A DNA stretch of 64,000 bases. Source: Rhodospirillaceae bacterium. Lineage in GTDB: Bacteria > Pseudomonadota > Alphaproteobacteria > Rhodospirillales > UBA2165. Shown here piece by piece: positions 50,014 through 58,165 of the stretch. Position numbers and translations under genes: made by a program. Where the stretch lies: NCBI GenBank assembly GCA_947467145.1, contig CANIGJ010000021.1, positions 1 to 64,000 on the forward strand. The letters are read 5' to 3'. The notes beneath the pieces were generated by a model that was not told the origin of the DNA, searched no databases, and saw nothing but the letters and a program-made list of their open reading frames with translations. The stretch's first letter is position 1. Each line of letters starts with the position of its first letter.

Positions 50014-50802
50014 TTAAATACCGGCGGGCGCGCTCGCCCGGGTGAACAGCCGGAAGAAATTGGCGGTCGTGGTCCGGGCCAGCTCGTCGGCCTCGATGCC
50101 AAACAATTCGGCGGCGCGCTGGGCGGTATGGACGACGAAAGACGGCTCGTTGCGCTTGCCGCGATTGGGGATCGGCGCCAGGAATGGCGAGTCGGTTTCG
50201 ACCAAAATACGGTCCAGCGGCAGCCGCTTGATGGTCGCGCGCAGCTCTTCGGCGTTCTTGAAGGTAATGATGCCGGACAGCGAGATATAAAATCCTAATT
50301 CGATAACACTTTCAGCAAGTTCTTGGCCTGCCGTAAAGCAATGGATGAGGCCAGGGAACGGCCCTTTGGCGTATTCTTCGCTCAGGATTTCGACCGTGCG
50401 CGCATCGGCGTCGCGGGTATGGACGATCAGCGGCAGCCCAGTTTCGCGGGCCGCGGCGATATGGGTGCGGAAATTGGTTTCCTGGGCGTCACGCGGGCTG
50501 CTGTCGTAATAGAAGTCGAGTCCGGTCTCGCCAATGCCGACGACTTTGGGGTGTTCGGCCGCCGTCAGCAGCGTCTGCAGGTCGATCGGCGCCTCGTTAC
50601 CGGAATCGTGCGGATGGACGCCGACGCTGCAATAGACATCCGGATTGGCGTCCGCGATGGCCCGGATATCCGGGAATTCACCCATGCGAGAACAAATGCA
50701 GACCATAGTGCCAATGCCGGCGCCGCGTGCGCGGCTTAGGACATCCGGCAATTCCTCGATCAGGCCCGGGTAATTCAGATGGCAGTGACTGTCGACCAGC
50801 AT
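50014..50802 (-). CDS. tatD: TatD-family metal-dependent deoxyribonuclease
   Basis: This 262-residue TIM-barrel hydrolase belongs to the TatD family of 3'-5' exonucleases. Metal-binding residues lie in VDSHCHLNYPG (residue 3), GETGLDFYYD and ETDSPFLAPIPNRGKRNEP. It is transcribed with the downstream MBL-fold gene. In relatives it directly follows metG, but here metG is 4.6 kb upstream and cobalamin genes lie between. A CTAG palindrome (50850-50861) lies 48 bases ahead of its start and may mark a promoter acquired after the split. Confidence 0.93.
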   Translation of the reverse strand: MLVDSHCHLNYPGLIEELPDVLSRARGAGIGTMVCICSRMGEFPDIRAIADANPDVYCSVGVHPHDSGNEAPIDLQTLLTAAEHPKVVGIGETGLDFYYDSSPRDAQETNFRTHIAAARETGLPLIVHTRDADARTVEILSEEYAKGPFPGLIHCFTAGQELAESVIELGFYISLSGIITFKNAEELRATIKRLPLDRILVETDSPFLAPIPNRGKRNEPSFVVHTAQRAAELFGIEADELARTTTANFFRLFTRASAPAGI

Positions 50803-50849
50803 GGGACGACCTTATAAGAGTTGGTCCGTGATGGGTAGCGGCGACGATT

Positions 50850-50861
50850 TCTACTAGTAGA
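50850..50861. promoter_or_regulatory. Palindrome TCTACTAGTAGA, copy 2
   Basis: This second exact copy of the 12-base palindrome lies between the cbiX stop (50867) and the tatD start (50802). It is embedded in the same 15-base string found at 44736-44750. Both copies are in short intergenic gaps upstream of a gene start, consistent with a shared DNA-binding protein. Confidence 0.45.
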
Positions 50862-50866
50862 TTTCC

Positions 50867-51757
50867 TCAGCCTTTACGCGGCGCCAGCGAATAGATGTTT
50901 GGCTGTTCGGCCGGACCATGCGGCGCGTGGTTGTGCCATTCGTCATCGCAATCGTCGTTGTCATGATCGTGGGCATGGTGATCATGATCATGGCCGTGCG
51001 CGGGCCCTTCCAGAGCTTCGATGATCCGGTCCGAAAATGCCTCGATGATCAATGGGTGGGCGCCAAGATACGGCGCTTGGACGAACTCGGTCCCGGGGTA
51101 GCGCCGGGCGGCCTCGTCGGTCGCGACGAAAATGCGTTCGACGAGCGCGCCGGTCGACAGGAAATAAGGCATGACGACAATCCGGCGATAGCCGAGCTTG
51201 GCGGCCTGGTCGAGCGCCTGGGCGGGCTGCGGTGTCGTCACCCCGGAATAGCAGGTCATACCCCAACCGAATTCCATGCCTTCCGCCAGCAATCGTGTCA
51301 GTTTGGCGAGATCGCTGTTGGCCTCGGCGTCGCTCGTCCCCCGCCCGGCGACCAGGAGTAAGGTTTCCGCCCGGCTAACTTGCATGGCGCAGGACGCTTC
51401 CGCCTCTTCGATGCGGTCGGCGGCGGCGCGCAGCACCTGGGGATCGAAGCCGAGCGGCTCGGCATAACGGATCGCGATGCCGGATGGGGCGTTGTCGCGC
51501 AGGACCTCGGGAATATCGGTTCGCGCGTGCCGCGCAGAGAATAAAAGGCTCGGAACCGCGATGATGGTTTTGGCGCCTTCGGCGGCCAGCCGATTCAAGC
51601 CGTCGGCGATGGTCGGCTGGGCGAATTCGAGAAAGCCGTGCGCCGTGGTCCAATGCGGAAACCGGCGCGCGACAGCGCCCGCGAGGCTCGCGAATTCGCT
51701 GGTCCCCCTGGCGTCGCGGCTGCCATGTCCACACATCAGAAGGCCGATATCGGTCAT
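50867..51757 (-). CDS. cbiX: Sirohydrochlorin cobaltochelatase CbiX with His-rich tail
   Basis: CbiX (296 residues, long form) inserts cobalt into sirohydrochlorin in anaerobic-type cobalamin synthesis. The N-terminal chelatase motif is LMCGHGSRD, and YFLSTGALVERIF lies in the second half of the barrel. The C-terminus (about 258-285) is very rich in His and Asp, with runs like HDHDHHAHDHD, which likely stores or delivers cobalt. It is the last gene of cobS - phosphatase - cbiX, all on the minus strand. The cbtBA cobalt-import genes lie just upstream, which fits a cobalt-handling unit. Confidence 0.93.
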   Translation of the reverse strand: MTDIGLLMCGHGSRDARGTSEFASLAGAVARRFPHWTTAHGFLEFAQPTIADGLNRLAAEGAKTIIAVPSLLFSARHARTDIPEVLRDNAPSGIAIRYAEPLGFDPQVLRAAADRIEEAEASCAMQVSRAETLLLVAGRGTSDAEANSDLAKLTRLLAEGMEFGWGMTCYSGVTTPQPAQALDQAAKLGYRRIVVMPYFLSTGALVERIFVATDEAARRYPGTEFVQAPYLGAHPLIIEAFSDRIIEALEGPAHGHDHDHHAHDHDNDDCDDEWHNHAPHGPAEQPNIYSLAPRKG

Positions 51758-51816
51758 TAGGTCTCCTTATGCCGCCAGAGTAAAGGATGCCCCTGCCCGG
51801 CGAAAGGCAACGGCCG

Positions 51817-52446
51817 CTAGCTGTCGCTGGCGAAACCTACGTTGACCGACTGGACTCGCCAGGCGATGTCTTCGTCGCCGACGAAGGCGTCGATGCGGGT
51901 CAGCGACAAGGGATCGATCTCGAAGCGGATCGAGGCGGCGAAATCGAGATCGAGTGCCAGCGCCAAGGCGGCGCGAATCGTTCCGGCGTGCGCGACGCTG
52001 ACGATCGTTCCGTTCCCCTGCGCCTGCGAGATCGTGAGAATACGCCGCAGCACACGGCGGCACATGACGGCGTAGGACTCGCCGTCCGGCGGCGCGTTTT
52101 CAATCGGATCGTCCCAGAACTGCGGTGCCAGCGGCGCCACCTCGCTCCAGGTGCGCCCGGTCCAGGCGCCGAAATCCTGTTCGCCGAACGCCGGCTCCGC
52201 AACGGCGGCCGGAAGTGCCGGATTGAGGTAGCGCAAGGCGTCATAAGTCTGGCGCGCGCGCGCGAGCTCGCTGGTCAGCATTTTGGCCCCGGCCGGAAGG
52301 ACGCTTGCGAGCCGTTTGAGCGCGTCAGTGTCCGTCAGATCGGCCGAGACGTCGTCGCGGCCATGGATGATATTGGCCGGACTGGCCGAAGGAGCGTGAC
52401 GGATCCACCACCACTGCACGACGCCCTCGCCCGCAAATTCGCTCAT
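51817..52446 (-). CDS. cobC: Histidine phosphatase, likely alpha-ribazole phosphatase
   Basis: This 209-residue protein belongs to the histidine phosphatase (phosphoglycerate mutase-like) superfamily. The catalytic motif is WWIRHAPSA (RHx with His at about residue 16), and the second His is in VSVAHAGTIRAALAL. Because it lies between cobS and cbiX it most likely dephosphorylates alpha-ribazole phosphate (CobC role). The family is broad, so the assignment rests on context. The gap to cobS is only 24 bases. Confidence 0.82.
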   Translation of the reverse strand: MSEFAGEGVVQWWWIRHAPSASPANIIHGRDDVSADLTDTDALKRLASVLPAGAKMLTSELARARQTYDALRYLNPALPAAVAEPAFGEQDFGAWTGRTWSEVAPLAPQFWDDPIENAPPDGESYAVMCRRVLRRILTISQAQGNGTIVSVAHAGTIRAALALALDLDFAASIRFEIDPLSLTRIDAFVGDEDIAWRVQSVNVGFASDS

Positions 52447-52470
52447 GCGGCCAAACTCATAGGATATGAC

Positions 52471-53298
52471 TCATGCAGCAAGACTCGCTGCCGTTACCAG
52501 GACGGTGACCTCGGCCAGTTGCTGAATGGCGCCGAGGACATCGGCGTTCTGTCCGCCGATCAACCGCTGCGCCATCTGCGCCACGGCGTAGGTGATGATC
52601 GCGGTGACGAGCAGCACGACGATCGTGCCGCCGAAACCAAAGGCGAAAAGCCCGATAACGGCGGAAATCGCGAGTGCGATCCACGCGGGCCGCGCTTCGG
52701 GCCGATCAGCGGTGATGCTGATCCCGTCGATCTCGGCAACGGGCGCGGCATGCATGACGAACGGCAAGATACCGCGCGAAATGGCGCTTGCCGCAACGAG
52801 AGCCCAAACCCCCTGGGAAAATGAAATCGCGATGAGGTCGCCCAGCGCCAACCAGCGGCCGCTGAAGATCACGATGAGCGCGACCATGCCGTAGATGCCG
52901 ACGCGCAGATCCTGCATGATCGAAAGCCGCGCGTCCTTATCGCCCGCAACGCCGAACCCGTCCGCGCTATTGGCCAAGCCGCGTTCGTGCAGCGCGCCGG
53001 TCAGGATGGTCATGACAGCAATGGCGAGAAGTGCCGAAAGCTGGGCGCCGAGTGCAAACATCTCGGTCAGCCACAGGATGATTGCGCCGACAAAACCGAT
53101 GATCACGCCGACGAGCGGAAAGGCCCAGGACGCCGAGGCCAGCGAGCTATGACCGGAATATTCGACCGAAAAGACCGGGATGCGGGTCAGAAAACCGAGA
53201 CACAGGCGAACCTCGTACCACAGATGCGAGGTTTGCGACCGATCCGAATAGGACTCGTGCGGCGGTTCCTGCTGTGGATCTTCAATGGTGCCTTGCAT
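52471..53298 (-). CDS. cobS: Adenosylcobinamide-GDP ribazoletransferase
   Basis: CobS (275 residues) joins adenosylcobinamide-GDP with alpha-ribazole in the last assembly stage of cobalamin. It is an integral membrane protein with 6-7 hydrophobic helices. Signature segments are LCLGFLTRIPV near the N-terminus, FPLVGVIIGFVGAI, and ALHERGLANSADGFGVAGDKDARLSIMQDLRVGIYG, the acidic active-site region. It heads cobS-phosphatase-cbiX. An 87-bp gap separates it from cbtA. Confidence 0.94.
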   Translation of the reverse strand: MQGTIEDPQQEPPHESYSDRSQTSHLWYEVRLCLGFLTRIPVFSVEYSGHSSLASASWAFPLVGVIIGFVGAIILWLTEMFALGAQLSALLAIAVMTILTGALHERGLANSADGFGVAGDKDARLSIMQDLRVGIYGMVALIVIFSGRWLALGDLIAISFSQGVWALVAASAISRGILPFVMHAAPVAEIDGISITADRPEARPAWIALAISAVIGLFAFGFGGTIVVLLVTAIITYAVAQMAQRLIGGQNADVLGAIQQLAEVTVLVTAASLAA

Positions 53299-53385
53299 GT
53301 CCCTACCCGAGTTTTTTCATAACATGACGTGCAATCGTTAATTACGGATGACCGCCTGCGGGCGCTCGCTTGGGATCGCCAAGCG

Positions 53386-54117
53386 TCAGACGTTGATATC
53401 GACGATCTGACCGCGTTGGCCGTTGTCGGAGAAACGCGCGAAGAAATAGGCGGTGAACCCGCCGAGCGCGATCCACATGGTGGCGTTCATGAACATCGTC
53501 ACCATGACGAAATGCGCGGCCAATTCAGGCGGCACTGCGCCCGCCTCGCCCGTCGGCACGTGCGGCGCGCCGATCAGATGCGGCAGGATCATGATCGCGA
53601 TACCCGCGAGCCTAACCCAAGGCGCCGGGTTGAAGACCGCGAGTGCGAGGCCTGTCACGGACGCGATGATGGCGCCGATCCACCAGGCCTGACGCGCGCC
53701 GAGATCGGCCGCCGCCGAGCCCGGCAATTCGGGCGGCAGGCCCAGAGCCGGCAGGAACGAAACACACGCGTAACCGGCCAGGCCCCACATCAGCCCGGCG
53801 CGCACGGTCAGATTGCGCCCGGCGATCGTGAAGGCGGCGGCGAGCAGCAGACCGAAGCCGACTGTCATCACCAGATCAGCCGCGAAGGTATAGAGGCTGC
53901 GCTCAAACCCATCCTCAGGTGCCCATGCGGCCTCGCCATGGATGTGTGCCGGTGTGGCGGATTCGTGATGATGCGGGGCCGGCTTTGCTTCGACCTTGGC
54001 CTCGAAGGTTTCGGCTTCGCGGATGATCGGCGTGACCATCGTCAGATGGATCATGGTCACCAGTGCGCCCACGATCAGACCGGCAAGAATGCCCGACAGA
54101 AGCAATCGTTGCAGCAC
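53386..54117 (-). CDS. cbtA: Cobalt transporter subunit CbtA
   Basis: CbtA (243 residues) is a five-to-six-TM protein predicted to import cobalt together with CbtB in proteobacteria with B12-controlled genes. The start was set at GTG 54117 (MLQRLLLSGILAGLIVGALV), which matches the family N-terminus; TTG 54135 is an alternative overlapping the cbtB end. A cytoplasmic or periplasmic loop near residues 45-60 has APHHHESATPAHIHGE, a likely metal-binding site. The rest holds TM helices with FVMVTMFMNATMWIALGGFTAYFF at the end. cbtB is immediately upstream. Confidence 0.88.
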   Translation of the reverse strand: MLQRLLLSGILAGLIVGALVTMIHLTMVTPIIREAETFEAKVEAKPAPHHHESATPAHIHGEAAWAPEDGFERSLYTFAADLVMTVGFGLLLAAAFTIAGRNLTVRAGLMWGLAGYACVSFLPALGLPPELPGSAAADLGARQAWWIGAIIASVTGLALAVFNPAPWVRLAGIAIMILPHLIGAPHVPTGEAGAVPPELAAHFVMVTMFMNATMWIALGGFTAYFFARFSDNGQRGQIVDINV

Positions 54118-54125
54118 GGCGCTAA

Positions 54126-54323
54126 TCAGTGACAAGGAAACGAGGCGGCATGCCGCGTGTCGTGTGCGGCATTGTGGATCGTGTCCGGATGGGCGAAGCC
54201 GACACCATAGATCAGGAACAGCCCGATGAGGCCGCCGATAGCTGCCGCAGCCATACGTTGGGACGAGAGGCGTTGCGACGAGAGGCTGGAGGTCGCTGCT
54301 GGCGTTTTGGCCTGACTGGACAT
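54126..54323 (-). CDS. cbtB: Cobalt transporter subunit CbtB
   Basis: CbtB (65 residues) is a one-TM partner of CbtA. The single hydrophobic helix is at about residues 24-45 (AAAAIGGLIGLFLIYGVGFAHPD). The C-terminus HNAAHDTRHAASFPCH carries the histidine cluster expected to bind cobalt. The N-terminus is a Ser/Gln-rich repeat-like stretch. It lies just before cbtA and begins 160 bases from the divergent hydroxyacid dehydrogenase. A structured leader precedes it, but I do not see a canonical cobalamin riboswitch. Confidence 0.85.
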   Translation of the reverse strand: MSSQAKTPAATSSLSSQRLSSQRMAAAAIGGLIGLFLIYGVGFAHPDTIHNAAHDTRHAASFPCH

Positions 54324-54342
54324 TTGATCCTCCGCGAAATGC

Positions 54343-54385
54343 GCGGGTCACTGTCTTATCGGTGCCTGATTCTGTCAATGCCCGC
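54343..54385 (-). promoter_or_regulatory. Structured leader upstream of cbtB
   Basis: On the minus strand GCGGGCATTG (54385-54376) pairs with CAGTG-A-CCCGC (54353-54343), a 10-bp stem with one bulged A and a 22-base loop. A CCGCG/CGCGG hairpin lies between it and the cbtB start, next to GGAGG. cbtAB genes are usually under a cobalamin riboswitch, but the conserved B12 box is not apparent. The stem could be regulatory or accidental. Confidence 0.3.
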
Positions 54386-54483
54386 TGCGCCATATGCTTG
54401 GGCAAAATCCGCAGAAAGCTGCGCTTTCCAAGGGCCGAACCCACCGCTAGTGTTGCCGCAACAAAGTCCTATGGGAGGTCACC

Positions 54484-55440
54484 ATGCCGCGCATCGCAGT
54501 TCCCCTGTCCTACTTCGAATTTTTTCCGGAACTGAAAGCGGAGATGGAGAAGAAATATCCCGACGTGAAATGGGCGCCGCCCGGCAACCTGATGCAGGGC
54601 CAGGCGTTGGTCGATTTCCTCAAGGGCGCCGAGGTTGCGGTCATCGGGCTCAACCGTTTCACCGACGAGGTCTGTCGCCAGCTGCCTGACCTCAAGGTCG
54701 TCTCGCTGTGCTCGGCCGGTGTCGATCACATCGATCCGGATGTGCTCAACAAATACGGCATCAAGATGTGGTGGGCGGCCGGCATCAATAAGGTTTCCGT
54801 CTCGGAACTCGCCGTGTGCTACATGGTTTTCGCCATTCGCCGGGTTCACTTCTTGTCGTCGGTGCTGCGGCGCGGCGAATGGAAGGGTCCGATGGGCTTC
54901 GGCGCCGATCTGCGCGGCCATACCGTCGGCATCCACGGCGTCGGCCATATCGGCAAGGAAGTGGTGAAGCTGCTTCAGCCTTACGGCGTGAAGATCCTGG
55001 CGAGCGACCGCGAGGATTATTCGGACTTCTATAAGCAGTTCGACAATGTCGAAGCCGTCAGCATGGACGAGATGCTGAAGCGCTCCGATGTCATCACCAT
55101 CCATCTATCCAAGAACAAGTCGACGATCGGGCTCTATACCGGCGAAGTGCTGGACAAGATGAAGCCGGGGGCGATCCTGGTGAATTGCGCGCGCGGCCAG
55201 ATGGTCGATGAGGTTGCGCTGGCCGAACGTCTGAAGAGCGGCCACCTGTCCGGCGCAGCGTTCGACGTCTTCGCGGTCGAGCCCGCTAACAATCATCCGC
55301 TGATGGATCTGCCGAACTTCTTCGCCTCGCCGCATATCGGCGCGACGACGCGCGAATCCTGGCACGCCATGCTCAGCTCAGGCATTCACGGCATCGAGAA
55401 CGCCTATCGCGCCGAAAACGGCGTTTATCCGTTCGATTAG
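54484..55440 (+). CDS. D-2-hydroxyacid dehydrogenase, NAD-binding
   Basis: This 318-residue enzyme of the D-2-hydroxyacid/phosphoglycerate dehydrogenase family has the NAD motif VGIHGVGHIGKEVV (about 150-165). The catalytic set is Arg in NCARGQMVDE, Glu in the VFAVEP region and His in ASPHIGATTRES. Substrate unknown; family members act on D-lactate, glycerate, hydroxypyruvate or phosphoglycerate. It is divergent from cbtB and convergent with metG, and GGGAGG precedes its ATG. It interrupts the metG-tatD block together with the cobalamin genes. Confidence 0.9.
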   Translation: MPRIAVPLSYFEFFPELKAEMEKKYPDVKWAPPGNLMQGQALVDFLKGAEVAVIGLNRFTDEVCRQLPDLKVVSLCSAGVDHIDPDVLNKYGIKMWWAAGINKVSVSELAVCYMVFAIRRVHFLSSVLRRGEWKGPMGFGADLRGHTVGIHGVGHIGKEVVKLLQPYGVKILASDREDYSDFYKQFDNVEAVSMDEMLKRSDVITIHLSKNKSTIGLYTGEVLDKMKPGAILVNCARGQMVDEVALAERLKSGHLSGAAFDVFAVEPANNHPLMDLPNFFASPHIGATTRESWHAMLSSGIHGIENAYRAENGVYPFD

Positions 55441-55453
55441 GCGGGGGCGGTTA

Positions 55454-55477
55454 AGCCGCCCTACTCGGCGGTTTTTT
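55454..55477 (+). terminator. Terminator of the hydroxyacid dehydrogenase gene
   Basis: A 7-bp stem (55454-55460 with 55467-55473, one G-T pair) is followed by six Ts starting at 55472. It overlaps the 3' end of the convergent metG gene. Confidence 0.65.
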
Positions 55478-57011
55478 CGACGAAGCGCGGGAAGACGCCC
55501 TGGGGGGCCGGCAACGGCGTGCCCGGCGTCAGGCGATAGCCGATTTCAAGCGCGGCAAACGAACGCGCGTCGGCGGGAACGCCCAGCTGGTCGAGCATCT
55601 TCTCCGATGCGGCCGGCATGAAGGGCTGGGTCAGGATCGCGACGCGGCGGATCGCTTCGCACAGCATATAGAGCACGGTTTCCATGCGCGCCGGATCGGT
55701 CTTGCGCAGGGCCCACGGTGCTTGCTTGTCGACATAGACATTGGCGGCGCGGATCACAGCCCAGATCGCTTCCAGCGCCTGGCTGTAGGCGAGATTGTCA
55801 AAGGCCGCCCGCACCGCACCGGGCAGTTCCTGCAAGGTCTTGCGCAGCGCTTCGTCGTCGGCCGTCAGCTCGCCCGGCGTCGGTACCTTGGCCTCGACGT
55901 TTTTGGCGATGAAGCTCAGCACGCGCTGGGCGAGGTTGCCGTAATCGTTGGCGAGCTCGCTGTTGATGCGGTTGATGATCTGCTCGCGCGAGAATGAGCC
56001 GTCCTGACCGTACGGCACTTCGCGCATCAGGAAATAGCGCAGCTGATCGACGCCGAACTCGTTGGCCATATCTTGCGGCGACAAGACATTGCCGAGCGAT
56101 TTCGACATCTTCGCGCCTTCGACATTGATGAAGCCGTGGCCGAAAACCTTTTTCGGCACCGCGATGCCGGCGCTCATCAGGAAGGCCGGCCAATAGATGG
56201 CGTGGAAGCGTACGATGTCCTTGCCGATGATATGGATGTCGGCCGGCCAGTATTTGGCCATCGTTGCTTCATCGTCGGGAAAGCCGAGCGCGGTTAGGTA
56301 ATTGGTGAGCGCATCGAGCCAAACATACATCACATGGCCCGGCGCATCGGGCACCGGCACGCCCCAATCGAAGGTCGTGCGCGACACCGATAGATCGTTG
56401 AGCCCCTGTTTGACGAAGCTGACGACCTCGTTGCGGCGGAACGACGGCTGGATGAAATCGGGATTCTTTTCGTAATAGTCGAGCAGCTTGTCGGTATAGG
56501 CCGACAGCTTGAAGAAGTAGCTGGGCTCCTCGACCCATTCGACCTCGGCGCCGCTGGGGGCGAATTTCTTGCCGTTCGGACCGTTGGTCAGTTCGTCTTC
56601 GGCGAAATAGGCTTCGTCGCGCACCGAATACCAGCCGGCATAACCGCCGAGATAGATATCGCCGGCCGCCGCGATCCGTTTCCAGATTTCTTGCGACGCC
56701 TTGTAGTGGCGTTCTTCGGTGGTGCGGATGAATTGGTCGTAGGCGACGTTGAGATAACCGTCCATCTCTTTGAAATAGGCGGAATTCTCGTCGGTGAATT
56801 CTTTTGTGGTCTTGCCGGCGGCCATGGCCGATTTCGCAACCTTCTGGCCGTGTTCGTCGGTCCCGGTCAGGAAGAAGACGTCGAAGCCGTCGAGGCGCTT
56901 GAAACGCGCCAGCACGTCGCTCGAGATTTTCTCGTAGGCATGGCCGAGATGCGGCTTGCCGTTCACATAGTCGATCGCGGTGGTGATGAAATAAGGCTTA
57001 CGATCCGACAC
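55461..57011 (-). CDS. metG: Methionyl-tRNA synthetase
   Basis: MetG (516 residues) charges tRNA-Met. The class I motifs are HLGH in GKPHLGHAYEKI (about residue 19) and KMSKS in GAKMSKSLGN (about 300). No CxxC zinc knuckles are seen; instead FAPSGAEVEWVEEPSYFFKLS appears, as in the zinc-free type common in alphaproteobacteria. The C-terminal dimerisation domain is absent. It is 53 bases downstream of holB in the conserved tmk-holB-metG order. Confidence 0.97.
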   Translation of the reverse strand: MSDRKPYFITTAIDYVNGKPHLGHAYEKISSDVLARFKRLDGFDVFFLTGTDEHGQKVAKSAMAAGKTTKEFTDENSAYFKEMDGYLNVAYDQFIRTTEERHYKASQEIWKRIAAAGDIYLGGYAGWYSVRDEAYFAEDELTNGPNGKKFAPSGAEVEWVEEPSYFFKLSAYTDKLLDYYEKNPDFIQPSFRRNEVVSFVKQGLNDLSVSRTTFDWGVPVPDAPGHVMYVWLDALTNYLTALGFPDDEATMAKYWPADIHIIGKDIVRFHAIYWPAFLMSAGIAVPKKVFGHGFINVEGAKMSKSLGNVLSPQDMANEFGVDQLRYFLMREVPYGQDGSFSREQIINRINSELANDYGNLAQRVLSFIAKNVEAKVPTPGELTADDEALRKTLQELPGAVRAAFDNLAYSQALEAIWAVIRAANVYVDKQAPWALRKTDPARMETVLYMLCEAIRRVAILTQPFMPAASEKMLDQLGVPADARSFAALEIGYRLTPGTPLPAPQGVFPRFVEKTAE

Positions 57012-57064
57012 CGGACGATGCTCCTAAAACCGATCGGAAAACGCGAGACCTGTGGGCGGGTCGG

Positions 57065-58165
57065 TTACGACCGAGCCGCCTCTTCCATGGCCAGAAACGT
57101 CTCCAGGACAACTTGCTTGCGGTCCAGATTGAGGCCCTCGGCCTCGCCGAACAAGCGCCGGGTCTTGTCCCATACCTCGATCCAGCGATCAAGGCTGGCG
57201 GCCGATTGCGGGGGCAATCCGGCACCCGGCCCCTGCTCGATCCTGGCCGCACTGCGGGTCAGCCGCAGCACCAGCCAATCGATCATCTCGCCCAAGGATT
57301 TCAACGTGTCGCCCGTATTGTCGCGCGCCGCCTTGTCGCCCAGGCGATGCAGTTCGGCAAGGTCGAGGCGCGGCAGCTTGCCGATCAGATCGCGCACCTC
57401 GCGGAACAGTTCGATCCCGCCCTCGTCGGCCAGTTGCAGGGCGCGGCCGATACTGCCCTCGCCCAGTTGCAAAGCCAGGGTCACGTCGTCGGGCAAAAGT
57501 TGCGGCGCGCGGTCGGCCAGCAAGGTCCGCATGGAGGCGTCGTCGAGCGGGCCGAGCCACAGGCGGCGGCAGCGCGAACGGATCGTCGGCAACAGGCGCC
57601 CCGGTTCGTGGGTCACGACGAGCAAAAGTGCGCGCGCCGGCGGTTCTTCCAGAATTTTCAGCAGCGCATTGGCGGAACTGGGGTTCATGTCGTCGGCACT
57701 GTCGACGATGACGACGCGCCAAGCTCCTTCAGCCGGGGTCAGCGACAGGAAGGAGCGCACGTCGCGGATCTCGTCGACCGAGATATCGCGGTGTAGTTTT
57801 CCGGTTTTCGCATTCATCGTGCGCTCATAGACGCGCAGATCGGAATGCCCGCCCGAAGCGACGCGCCGGAAGATCGGATGATCGGGCGCGATCTGCAGGC
57901 TCGTCGGAACGGATTTCGGTAAGGGATCGCCGAACAGGCTCGGCCCGGCATCGACCTGGCTGTCGCTGCCCTGGGCCAGTACGAAACGCGCGATGCGGAA
58001 CGCGAGTGTGGCCTTGCCGACGCCGCGCGGACCGGCGATCAGCCAGGCATGCGGCAGGCGGCCGCCGTTATAGGCCGCCAGGAATTCGGCCTCGGCCTCG
58101 GCTTGGCCGACAAATTCGGATTGCCGGCGCGGGGCATATGGATCGTCGTCTTCGGCTTCGCTCAT
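57065..58165 (-). CDS. holB: DNA polymerase III subunit delta'
   Basis: HolB (366 residues) is a clamp-loader subunit. The N-terminal AAA+ fold has Walker A GPRGVGKATLAFRIARF at about residue 45, and the sensor region is VIVDSADDMNPSSANALLKILEEPP, typical of delta'. The C-terminal part is the usual helical collar domain. Start was set at ATG 58165, which overlaps the tmk stop by 4 bases; the longer frame to 58252 reads into tmk. Position between tmk and metG is conserved. Confidence 0.94.
   Translation of the reverse strand: MSEAEDDDPYAPRRQSEFVGQAEAEAEFLAAYNGGRLPHAWLIAGPRGVGKATLAFRIARFVLAQGSDSQVDAGPSLFGDPLPKSVPTSLQIAPDHPIFRRVASGGHSDLRVYERTMNAKTGKLHRDISVDEIRDVRSFLSLTPAEGAWRVVIVDSADDMNPSSANALLKILEEPPARALLLVVTHEPGRLLPTIRSRCRRLWLGPLDDASMRTLLADRAPQLLPDDVTLALQLGEGSIGRALQLADEGGIELFREVRDLIGKLPRLDLAELHRLGDKAARDNTGDTLKSLGEMIDWLVLRLTRSAARIEQGPGAGLPPQSAASLDRWIEVWDKTRRLFGEAEGLNLDRKQVVLETFLAMEEAARS

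Noticed and set aside
53329..54132. Plus-strand open frame (267 codons) opposite cbtA
   Set aside because: The cbtA frame has membrane helices and family sequence; the opposite frame is Arg/His/Gln-rich and has no recognisable features.
54324..54483. Canonical cobalamin riboswitch upstream of cbtB
   Set aside because: No B12-box-like sequence was recognised, so I report only a possible structured leader.
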